Part shown: positions 1 through 11,600 of the stretch, in pieces
How the letters are laid out: each line of letters starts with the position of its first letter
Numbering within the stretch: position 1 is the stretch's first letter
Source: Ignelater luminosus
Lineage: Eukaryota > Arthropoda > Insecta > Coleoptera > Elateridae
Direction: 5' to 3'
DNA length: 64,000 bases
Assembly (NCBI GenBank): GCA_011009095.1
Contig: VTPC01001033.1
Span: 136,379-200,378 of the forward strand
Notes under the pieces: generated by a model
Databases searched by the model: none
What the model saw: only the letters and a program-made list of their open reading frames with translations
What the model was told of the DNA's origin: nothing
Made by a program: the position numbers and the translations under genes

Positions 1-3000
1 AAGAATCAACTCCCACCAATGGGGTAGGTAGGTCATACCTCTGCGCGGACCGAATCACAAGCAATGCATGCGTTGCAATGATCGCGTGTGCGAGACTGGT
101 GGGAGGCAAAAACCTAAAACGTCCAGGCTTAAGCTATTAACAAGACAAAATCCAGTAACAAATTAGAATGAATAGCATCCGAAATTCAAAAATCACTTTT
201 CCTGTCACTGGTTAAGTAAAAGTTGCTAGGTTTTGATGAAGGACTACATATTAGATGTTATTGTCTTTGTTCAGTACACTTAACCTCAAAATTCCAAATG
301 ACGTGTACCTCTTGCAGTACTTTAGAAAGAAAAACAATTGCAATTATTTAATACAGACAGTGATGTGAGCATTAGTGTGCTTTCATACGACACCATAGTG
401 ATACCACATATAGTACCCAATAAATGGTCGCAATATGGTACTAATCTTTCACACACAACGATAGATAGCATAAAATTTCGCAAAGTAAAATAATTATTCA
501 GTGTTGCTGTAATTCCGCAGTATTTTGTGAAGTGTCATGGAGGGAAGATATAGAAATCTACTATTGGCGCTAGTTCTTAATCAAAGAAGAAGAGTTAAAG
601 AAAGGGCTGCTTGATCTAAAAGTCGGCATTTCTGGGTGAATCCCTTGTTACAAGCAAGATACATAGATGGTGCCTTAAAATACGCTTTTTGAAAAATTAC
701 TTCAACATGAAGAAACATTTTTCAATTAGACAATAGAACAAATCGTCTACTCATGCCATATAGCGTCGGCGTTACCTTAGCTTTTATGGCATTGCCTACA
801 TGTGAAAAGGGTTGATTTAACAACACATACATTTGGTGTAAAGCAATATTGCCACCATTTATCCTACACTGTGTATGGTATAGCTATGGCGTCTTGTGAA
901 AGCACACTTACGGTTTTATCTCTCTCAGATGAATAACGTTAAACGTCAGTTTCAGTAAAAGACAGGAAGATAGCGCGCCTTATTGCTGATTTTGAAACAT
1001 GTGTGGGAAGTTTCCATATTTATGATAAAGAAAACAAAATTTTTATTGTTAATAATAATAATAATTAACATAAGATACAGAAAATAAATACTCACAGTCA
1101 TTTTCATAACAAATTTTAAGTCAGTTTTAAATTTTAAAGTTAAATCATAAATCAACAGATGATGGTTTTTGGATTAAAGAGAGATTCGCAATTCATGCTA
1201 ACAAAACGGTAACATGAACGTGAATAAAATTGTGAATATCAAGAAAATTAAATCTTCAAGTTGTTTTGATAGTATGGTGGCTGATGTCATAGTTAATAAC
1301 TGACAAGCATAAGTTCATAACAAGTCTCTTTTATAGTGTTCTTAATTATTTTGTTAATTTCCCTTTTTGCTTTTTTCCAAAGCTGATATTATCCAGAAAC
1401 TGAATGTATTTAAGACCTACCAACCGCTTCACTATTAAACTCACACCACGATATAAACAAGCTTCAAATTGGTCTACTTGATCTAAAGTTATAGTACAAA
1501 ATGTTGGAAATTTAAATTGTGTTGCTCAAGTAAATTATCTTAGTTGCTATCATATGAGTTCTGCATTGTCTAAAGCAATTGTCTAAATAATATGTACATC
1601 ATTCTGGATTATGTGAGATATTCCTCAATATATTATATTATCGAAGTCTGTCAATAGAGAATTAGCAACAGATCATGTGACTGCAGATTGTTGCATTTTG
1701 CACCTGCTTGTGAGTGCAGGCTTTTTACAATTTATGTTTATCATCACAACACCTCTTCATACAAATAATAGATATAGAGTCTTCAGCCTTCACTTGGGGA
1801 AGATCCTGTTGGTTTAAATTGGAAAAGCAGTGATACAGATTAAGTTCAAATCCCATGCAAGATCTGATTTTTTTATATGTATTATAACACCATTATTAAT
1901 TTACTAAAAATCTAATTAATATTTAAAAAAAATAGTATAGCTTTATCTGAGCTTAACAAGACAGAAACGACAAAATTGATTGTCATGGTAGTTAGAGAAT
2001 ATTAAAATTTAATCATGAGGTGAGAACACAGCTTATCGAACCCATAATCTTCTAGCTATGTTGCTATGGTTTTGCAGAAATATACATTGTGTGATTGTTA
2101 GTCTGTGTGAAAATGTTATTGTGCATATTGAATTTATTAGTTGCTCAAAGAATGATGTACTGCGCTTGTAGTTTGCAACAGTTTATTTAATTTTGACAAA
2201 GAAATCAAAACAGCACCTAAAAATATGAATGGATAATAATTCACGTTTTCAGCATTTTTAACAAGATTTTGACATATTTGTAATATTACATTATTTTTTT
2301 AATTCTTTTCGGAAACCTTTTTTACATGCTATTCAATGGACCTTTCCAATTTTTGAAAACCTTTGGTTTTCAATGAACTCCGAAAGGAGTTGTTACTGAA
2401 TTTGCGAAGTCTGTCTGTCTGTATGTATGTACGTCCGCATTTTTTCCAAATTTTGAAATTTTGACTTCAGATTTGGATTCTACATCAAAAACTAAAGACA
2501 ATGTGGTGTCTTTGTTTTTTTGTTTGTTTTCTTTGGAAACATGTTCAAAATGGCCGCCGAAGTTTGAAAAAAAAAAATAACAAAACAGAGTGCATTGTGG
2601 TTATACTTTGCATACCCAGATGTTTTATATTGTATATGAAAGAACATCATGTTTGCATTTTCTTTGATGTAGAAATAAATTTAATTTTAAATTTTATTCA
2701 ATTACGTCACTATATATCAAATATTTTATTTATTAAAAACAGTTAGAAAGTTTAAAAAACATATGAAGCACAAGTATAAAGAAAAAAGATAAGTCATTTT
2801 GGAACGTTCTCTTTGAAGTGATATTCAATTACTTCAACTGATGCTACTGATAGCAAAGTCAAATGTCAACAGTTATAAGTGTTTTTGGAACGTCAAAAAC
2901 TACAAATTCTCTGAAAATAGGACTCTCAAACAAGTAAGAGATTGTTTACAAAACATTGAAGGGTTACTTTAGATAATTAGTGTCAAATGGCAAACAACAG

Positions 3001-3550
3001 GCAATTGTGGTTGGGGGTGGAGATTAGTGATAGTGATGTCATAGTCTAGCAGGAAATAATTATTTAGTATTTTTGTGGTGAATTATTAAAAATAAAAATT
3101 TCAGAAAAATCAGGAAAGTTCTATGGAAGCTATACTATCTGTTGAGACCAATTGTATAATTAGTTGGAAAGGTTCATTGCGAGTCTAATGCTTTTGTATT
3201 TGGAGAATGTGACCTAAAGAAAATAAAAATACTTTTTTCTTTTAATTTGTTATTAAAATATGAACTAAAAAATCCTAAAAACAATTATGCAAAATATGAG
3301 TGGATCAGAGTGGGTATCCCATATAGTGTTTCTGTTACATTCCTATTTATAGCCACACTAGATGCTGTACCTAGTGTCTAACACTAAACACTATGGTAAC
3401 TTCAATGCTTGAATTTCTGTATTATTAGATTTACAAAGATTGAACATATTCATATGATTCAGAATTAAATGTAACCTGTTTTTCTGTATTTGTACAAGAA
3501 GGTTTGTTTGTATTCTTTTAGCATATTATGTAAATTTTACTATTTTTTAG
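1..3550. other. AT-rich non-coding stretch, probably intron upstream of the Noc4l last exon
   Basis: No exon, RNA gene or intact transposon is recognised here. Because the Noc4l exon at 3551 begins directly after a splice acceptor (pyrimidine-rich tract ending TTTTTTAG), this stretch is most simply its last intron. I searched for the preceding Noc4l exon by its expected protein pattern and did not find it, so it may lie before the window. The first 120 bases are clearly richer in GC than the rest and could be part of an unknown repeat. A short run of GTCT/GTAT units lies near 2410-2437. Confidence 0.4.
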
Positions 3551-3905
3551 GCATCCAGGATTAAAGACCCTCTTGAATCATCCAGTGGGTGGCAGTACTG
3601 CTACTGATCCCTATATAATGGAGGAACGAGATCCATTGAAATCTAATGCAATTAACAGTTCTTTGTGGGAAATTCAAACTTTGCAAAACCATGTTCTACC
3701 AAGTGTTGCAACTGCAGCTCGTTTTATTAATTCACCCTTACCAAGTGTTGAATGGGATTTCACAAAAATTTTGGATAATACAGGCGATGATATATTTGAC
3801 AAAGAAATTAAAAAAAATAGTAAGTTGATAGTTCTAGCATTTGATAGGCCTAATGGTTCATCATTAAGTAAAGGAGAAAAGGTCTCATTATATTGGAATA
3901 TCTAA
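3551..3905 (+). CDS. Noc4l: Terminal coding exon of nucleolar complex protein 4 (NOC4L)
   Basis: The exon opens after an AG acceptor with a split codon and reads HPGLKTLLNHPVGG, continuing through DPYIMEERDP, SNAINSSLWEIQTLQ and an acidic/lysine stretch to a stop at 3903-3905. The order HP-x-LK, DPY-x-x-EE-x-DP and SSLWE-x-Q-x-LQ is the C-terminal signature of the NOC4/CBF family. These proteins pair with NOP14 and act in small-ribosomal-subunit biogenesis in the nucleolus (family knowledge). About 117 codons are present, so this is only the C-terminal fifth or so of a protein usually near 500 residues. A possible GTAAGT donor at 3820 appears unused, because the frame runs on to an ending resembling the family C-terminus (hydrophobic-x-F, then an aromatic ending WNI). 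Upstream exons are not visible. No Met start is expected, since the apparent start of the open frame is internal. Confidence 0.85.
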
Positions 3906-3916
3906 AATCATAGGTT

Positions 3917-3922
3917 AATAAA
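3917..3922 (+). terminator. Poly(A) signal AATAAA of Noc4l
   Basis: A canonical AATAAA lies 11 bases after the Noc4l stop codon. A 3' UTR this short is unusual, so a later signal could also be used. Confidence 0.5.
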
Positions 3923-5813
3923 ATAGAATCATTTAGTATCTTTTTCTTCATCAAAAAGTAATTTTGTTTTGAATCTTTGAAATGACGTTTATTATTTATT
4001 ATTTCTTTTTGTTTTGTTTTATCAGTTTTTATTATTTTTCTAAATAATAGTCCAACAACTTGACTGATGTGTGTATGTACATTCATTCACTTAACTTTTA
4101 CAAAGTGTGGTATGTTATACGCACTCTGCTGTTTACTTAAATGACCATGTACCTACGTAAGAATATTTTGAATCATTTTGTAAAGTTGAAATAATTCTGA
4201 TTCAAAAGTAAGTGCATATCTAAATTGATAATAGTTTTACATTCCCAAAAAACATCTTTTGATATTCATACTTTATACATTATTGAACATTGTAATATTG
4301 TATTTAATTTCTTTAACAACTGAGATTTGTAGAGTCATTAATTATTGCTATCAGAAATATTTCAGTTTTATGTAAGTAATAGTATTATTTAACATTAATT
4401 TTTCCAAGAAAGTTGAATTTATCAGATTGTTATATTATTTGTTTTAACATTTAATATTGAAAAATGTCACTGAATTCATATTTTAGCATACGATTAATAC
4501 TATTGTTACTACTGGTAAAATAGAAGAAAACACTAACAAAATAAACAATAAATGTGTTTCATAGTTAATATTTTTTAGGATTTATATAATTTAAAATTTC
4601 TAAGGGGTTACCAACTACCACATTTCTCTTTAATGTTTATTAATTCTCATAATAAAATAATAAAAAAAAACAATCTATTTAATATGTGCTTTCTGCCCTG
4701 CTAGAGATTAGATTCTTCTTAATTATTAATTATTCAAGCTAAGAAATAACTAACTTAGTAAAATAATAGTTAATGGCAGCTATTATAATAATAATTGTAA
4801 ATAAAAAAATAAATTTAAATAGAAAGGCAGCACCTACATTTCTAACATACATTGAGGTTAACTGATTAGTGTTCAATATACTACCTCCATGGTCGTAATT
4901 AATATTAAGAAATTTATCTATTTGGAGTTTTTATAATACACTATAAAAGTTGGTAGGCCCCAAAATGTATCATTAACATTATGTACAATAAAAGTGCAAC
5001 TTTTAGTGATCTAATTTTGATAAATATTGTGAAATAAATAAATTCGAGATTTTTGAATGAATACTCCTATAAAATATTTATTATGGAACTGGGTTGCTAG
5101 TTATATCAAAGAGTAATTTCACACTTCAGTATTATAGTTAAAATTGTCATTACTATTTAAAAAACAAATAATAATCACTTTCTTTTCTTTCATTGTTTTT
5201 GAATTTGCTTTGCAAACAAACTTTCATTCTTACTTTATTGGTTAAAAGGATTCTTTTTAATCTGAAGCATTTGTAATTTTGTAAAAACGTTTGAACCTAC
5301 CTAATATTGTATAAAAATTAATACAAACTTTCCATTTGCTCACAGATCTAAAACCAAAAATTCTTAATAATAAACATACATATTGTTCAACAGTATCGTA
5401 TAAAAAATGTATAGTATGAAAGCGTCATGTTTTAGATTGGCTGTGACATGTAATGACCAGGGGTGCAATTGTCAAACCTATGTGAACATATTATATATAC
5501 TATTTAACCTAAAATCGTCAACTATTTTTGAATTCATACTGTCTAACTGACTCAAATGCTATCTTTATCACTTATTTGTTTATTTGTGTCTGAATGCAGT
5601 TGACGAACATTATTTTGAAAATTATTGTTAATTTTGCAGCAATTCACATATGCATTATGTTCACACAAGTTTGAGAATTGCACTCCTGATTCTTTTTATT
5701 GCATCACTATAAATGATCATTTCTACTTCCATTTTGGTACAGAAATTTGTTTTCAGCTACAAAACTTTTCAAAACTAAATTGGACATTACATATAACAAG
5801 CATTCTCTGAATC

Positions 5814-6666
5814 TACAGGGTGTCCCTGTAATGCATGGAAATATTTTTACAGATGACTCCTAAGTTAAGAATCATCTTTATACTAAAATGAACAGCTTTC
5901 TAGATAAGATGTCAAAAGTTGAACTACTGATTGTGGAAATACATAAATTCTTATTGAAAAATCGAGTTTCATTGTAATAATCTTACAGAAAATTCTTAAG
6001 ATATCAATATAATTCTTAATATACCAATAAAACAAGTTATTAGAAATTAAGTTTTTCTGTTCTATTAGAAAATGACACATTGTAAGAGAAGAATACAAGA
6101 GGAATTCTCTGTTAAATTGGGTGTAGATCCCAAAACTAGTAGAATTATCCACTTTTTCAGTAGTATAACATATTTTTTTGCAAGGATTGCCTCACTCATA
6201 ATCTCTGTGCCTTCATAATATTACAAGTACCTTTACAAATTTAGTTCCTACAAAGAAGATAGATCTATAATAAATAGTATATTTCTCAAAGAATACATGA
6301 TTATTTATTACTATATTAAAAGTTTCAAACTCTTATTACAGTTCATATATGAACAGGAGATTAATGTTATGTAATAATAATAATAATAATAATAAATTAT
6401 AATTAAAAAAAGTTGCTTCTCAAACTTAACTATGTATTGACTATTAAATAGAAAAAATATTCATATTTTTTTTAGCAAAACTCAAACTTGTAAAGTTGCT
6501 TGTAACATTATGAAACAGACCCCATAGAGAAAATAATCAATACAGAAATTTGTAAAATAGCTCATTGTAACTAAAAAACAAGAAATCTTGAATGAAACTT
6601 GAGACTTGATTTTGACTCAGCAATCTGCTGTACAAATACTTCTGTTTATTTCAGAGACAACCTGTA
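5814..6666. mobile_element. Possible non-autonomous element with TACAGG inverted ends
   Basis: The left end starts TACAGGGTGTCCCTGTAATG and the right end, read on the other strand, starts TACAGGTTGTCTCTGAAATA, matching at 16 of 20 positions. The 853 bp between them hold no recognisable transposase. The TACAGGGTGT terminus recurs elsewhere in this window. The call rests only on the inverted ends, so it could also be two separate remnants. Confidence 0.35.
6372..6395. repeat. (TAA)n microsatellite
   Basis: About eight uninterrupted TAA units, read directly from the sequence. Confidence 0.9.
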
Positions 6667-8550
6667 TTAATATTTAACTGCAGTTTATTAATTGAGAAGT
6701 GTTTAGTGAGCGCAACTGTTCAGCACTCAATATGTTTAGTTTTGATTACTGCCAACTGTTGTATGTATGCATTCTTTCAGAGAATCTCTGCACATCAACA
6801 TACTCAATAGTCACCAATAGTTGTGTTCAATAAATGCATCCATTATTACTAAATAGTTTTGCATTTCTTTAAATTTGGTTTTGTATTATACATATTTTAC
6901 TTAAATATTGAAACTGTATAAAATCATAACTGAGTTTTTGTGTTAGGTTTATACTTCTGTAGTTGATATTAAAAGCAACCCATAATGTGAATGATTGTTT
7001 TATAATTCGTTTTTCTATTAATATATACGTATATTTTTTAGATATTTTTTACAGTTTTGATAATTCTCATGTTTAGTAATAAGTGTACTTCATTGAATTA
7101 TTAACAATCTAAATTTAAAAACACACATCAGATTTTCTAGTCGTAAACTGCACTTGAAATAAGAGATGAAAGTTTAAGTAATGCTGCCAAAATCACAGAA
7201 CGCATCTAGTTAGAGTATTAATTAGTACCATATTGTGATGTCAAATAAATTTACGGACCATAGCAGTTGTTTTGCACTTATTCAAAAAAAAAGAATATTT
7301 GTTATGAAACATTTGTTCCATAATTTTGCTGTTACTTATACTTAAAAAGGAAAATGAAAGAAAAAATAGGTTAGTGTGTTTTTTACTGTTGTAAGAAACG
7401 TGTTTTGTTATTGATGTTATTCCATGCTTAATTTAAATAAAAATTTGCTTTTGTATTTTGGTTTTTACTACTATTAATACTTACAGCACATCAGCAGAGT
7501 AATATCATGTTATTGCAAACTTGCTATCTATTTGTGAGTTAAATAGTGGCTCATCTGGTTGCTTCAATAAATAAACCTGTGTATTAAATTGTAACTAATT
7601 CTTGTTTGCTGAAACATGTGTGTTTGTTATAATTTAAGTTTTCTTAGTAAACCAGTGAGTAGACAAACATTTTATTACTAATTCATGCCATAAGATTTTA
7701 AACATTAAACCAAGTCAAAGATACCCTTGGAATTTTAAAAGATTGTCTTAGTAATCCTTAAATATGAATTCAAACATTAAACTTTTAAATGTCATAATCA
7801 TTTTGACTATTGAATATTTCCATTCACTATTTTCATTCTTGATACTATTACAAAAATAAGATTCTGTTAACATTTATTAACATAAATTTGCAAAGTTCTG
7901 TAAATTATTATAATGATATTAATCTGATTAAATAGAGTAGCCTATGGCTATTTTGCCAGGGGTCCATGTGATAGAATTTGTTCAATTACGACAATCAGAA
8001 TGTATGAATTACTTGAAAAATAACCAAGATAAAATTTAAATGTCACTTCTATTATTTTAATAGCTTTTGTTTACTTTTTTATTAATATGCAACTATCAAA
8101 GACAAGAAATTCAGAATCCATGGGTATTTTTGACTTGTTTTTTTTGTTGCTCTCATAGTAGAATAGTCATGTTGTTAACAACATTCAGGCTATTTTAATT
8201 ATTTCATCAATATTTTACTTCTTGAGGAAAAATTATATTGCTTTATGGAATATCTGACAATTGTGGAACACACTTTGGGGAATGTTGGTGGGTAAAAATG
8301 TATTACTTAGAGAAGGCAGTGTGACTCATCGGAGCAGAAACACAAAACTGTTTGGTTGAGTTCATTTTGCAAATTGGTGTGTGCTATGCATTGCATTGAC
8401 ATTCATCTGTTTGCACATGTGTTTGTAATTTTTACTCTTCTGTCTTGTTTTGTTTGTGACATGCCTAAAGCTTGACGATTCACACTACCTTCTCTAACTA
8501 ATACATTTTTATACACAATAAATGCAGTGTTTACTATTAGTAGTTTCCTT

Positions 8551-8556
8551 TTTATT
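8551..8556 (-). terminator. Poly(A) signal of SLC17 gene A
   Basis: AATAAA on the minus strand lies 90 bases after the gene A stop codon, with T- and GT-rich sequence following it in the direction of transcription. Confidence 0.5.
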
Positions 8557-8646
8557 TTTACTTATTGGACACTTTTCTACAATTATTGAGAATTTATAAA
8601 ATCTGAAGTATTCACTATTTAAAAAATACTGATTATGTCACAAAAA

Positions 8647-11600
8647 TTATTCGTCTTCCACATAGTCCCATTTCGATCGAGTTCCTGATCCCCATACTAC
8701 AAATACAACTGTGGAAGCTGTACATACTATGAATGACACCCAAAACACCAACTGCCATTGTCTAAGCGTTCCCTATGATATACACAAATATAAAATCTTT
8801 TAATTTCTTTTGCTAAACATACAGCATGTTGATTTATATTTGAGACATGGGTTTCCCACGCAAAATCAAATAATTGTAAATATTGGCTTCCCTAGTTATT
8901 TTTAGTAAAAAATCTTATAATTTAATGCTAAAAGACATTATTTTTCATAATTGAAAACCTGTATTGCCTGCTTCAGTTTTAAAATTGCCAAAACCATTTT
9001 TTGTAAAATTAAGAAAATACATTTGAGGATGAAGGGCTGTAATAATGTTGGTCATGACTTTGACAACAATTTATTGTTATTGGTATATTGTTTAATAATA
9101 TCTGATATTAATAAGTTAAGAATAAATAACTACGAAAATATTTTTATTTAGGTAACTAATAAGTTTGGTTGTAATAAAACTATTACAGCCCTTTATTCTC
9201 GAAATGTATTTTCTCAAATTTATGAAAGGCAGTTTAAGCAATTTTAAAACTGAAACAATATGTTAAAGTCTAAAACAATTAGGGGAGCCAATATTTGCAA
9301 CTATTTGATTTGGGAAACTGATATGTCTCAAATATAAATTGACATGCTGTGTGTATTTCAAACCTACATCCGGAGCTATGACAGCAACTAAGTAAGGAGT
9401 TATTATGCCAGATAGAACACCTGTACCATTGGAGAGTGCCATTACAATGCCAGTGAAATGCAATGTAATATCAAGATTGTTAACCTTTGGTCCTGGAAAC
9501 CATGGACCCATTAGTATCATGCCTATCCATAGCCATGTAATAACAAGAACTTGATTGCATCCCATATAAGTTGCCAATACAGAACATAAACAAGGCCCTA
9601 GAGATGCTATAAAATAAAATATAAATAAATAACATTACACTACCAAATGCATTATACCATACATATAATTCCATAGAGTTTTCTCATTTGTATTATTGTC
9701 ATAATTTCTCTATTTATGAGAAAGTCTGATATCCATCCACAAATAATACTAAATATCCACATTAATCCAAAAGATATTGCTGTAGCCATTCCTGTATAGC
9801 CGATATCAAGCTTAAGCACATCATTAAAAAACTTTGGTAAATCAACTATAAAAGTATAGGTAATCCAGTCATGTCCAGCTTGAATGATTATCAAAGATAA
9901 TACTGCAGAATCTGTTAAAATTGCTTTCCAAGGTGTTTTAAATGATTTAACAGGTCCTGAAATATTAAATTATTTATTGATATTTGGCACTGCATGATTG
10001 CTGTTTTGTTCCCAAATTCCAGCAAACCTTGTTTTCAGAATTTTAAGTTTAACTGATGAGTAATAAATGAAAGAAAAGTGACTGTTGTATTTCAATTATT
10101 TGAGGTAACAATATAGGTATCAGATAACTAGTTTTCTACTAACAATATGTTTACAATTGTTTGCAATATAAATTACAACTTGGAATGGTCATAATATCTG
10201 AAAACGTTTGTATGAATTTCAAAAAAAAACAAAGTTTTCTAATTTTAAAAAGTGTAATTGCTTAAACGGGTATATGGTCTATATATAACATTTGAAAAAA
10301 ATATCTTGCATGCATATTTTGCATATTTTTATTTATATTTTAACAAAGTATCTTGCATATTTTATGTCATATTTTGGACATAAGTTTTGCATAAAGTCAT
10401 TATATGCAGATACCCCAGCAGCTAAGTTTATCTTATTCATTTTGGTTTTTAGTGGTTTTCTTCCAGTTTCTTTTAGAACTATGTAGCATCATTAATGAGA
10501 ATGTATTGTTATTATTTTCATTTTCCAAAATCACAATATGTAGTTTTTGTACTCATATTACATATAGATTGTTTACAAATGATGAATAGAATTTTACCCA
10601 AATGCACCATTACTGGTAAAAGAAAAAGTAGAATAATACCTAGTTCTTGAATGTAAGTTACATTTCAAATATGTTCAAATATTTCTTAAGTAATGTAAGA
10701 CTAAGGCCCATATTCACCAACAGTTATTGATTCATTAAAATTACTTATGGAATCAGTAAATCAAAAATCCTATTCATAAACATCCTCTAATGTTATTGAT
10801 TTCACAAATGTATCAATATCTTATAGATCCAAAAATCATTTAATAGCAGCATATTACTTCCACAGTCTTACTTCTAATAACTGTCAGAACTGATGTAGTT
10901 TAATAATATAAAAATTTTTTATTATCTTTATAAATAATAACATAAATGACATTTTTAATATGGTCTCTGAATTCATCATCATCAGAAGATGAAGAGTTTA
11001 GAGAAAGACATTTTTGTGATAGGAGTAACCCGTTTTGGGAGTTTGATGAAACTGATTTCAAAAGATTTCAATTGTCAAGACAAAGTGTTAGAAGGTTGAT
11101 GGACATGATAGCATACCAATTAACACCAGCTATCAAAAGAAACTATCTGATCTTCATGCTGAATCAAGTATTGACTACTTACGTTTTTACGCTACAGGAA
11201 CATTTCAAATAAATATTGGAGATTTGTTTGGAGTTTCAACCGACACCCTCCAGAATTGTATTTAGAGTGACAAGGTTAATTGTACAGTTAAGACAAAGAT
11301 TAATTTAATTTCCCTGTGGTAGACATGAGAGAAATCAATCGGCCCAAGATTTCTACAATACCCGAAGCTTTCTGAGGGTAATAGGTGCTGTAGATTGTAC
11401 CCACATAAAGATTTCAGCAATTTCACACAACTTAATTGACCATCAGAATAAATCTTATTTGATAATTATTGAAAGTCTAATTTTCTCCCTTTGCAGTATC
11501 TTGCTTGCTTGGTATTAATTTTGTATTACTATCTCACTTCATTCAAAATACCTTAATTCAAGTTTGGAAATAACTGTAAAATATAACTGGAAAAAACCTA

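Larger units (their letters stand above)
3923..8550. other. Intergenic AT-rich spacer between Noc4l and SLC17 gene A
   Basis: Noc4l and SLC17 gene A converge on this spacer. Apart from a possible small transposon at 5814-6666 and a TAA microsatellite near 6372-6395, I see only AT-rich sequence without splice-supported coding capacity. The short open frames here have no recognisable family signature. Confidence 0.5.

Noticed and set aside
3820-3825. GTAAGT donor inside the Noc4l exon
   Set aside because: The frame continues past it into a family-like C-terminus with a stop, so the exon is read as terminal.
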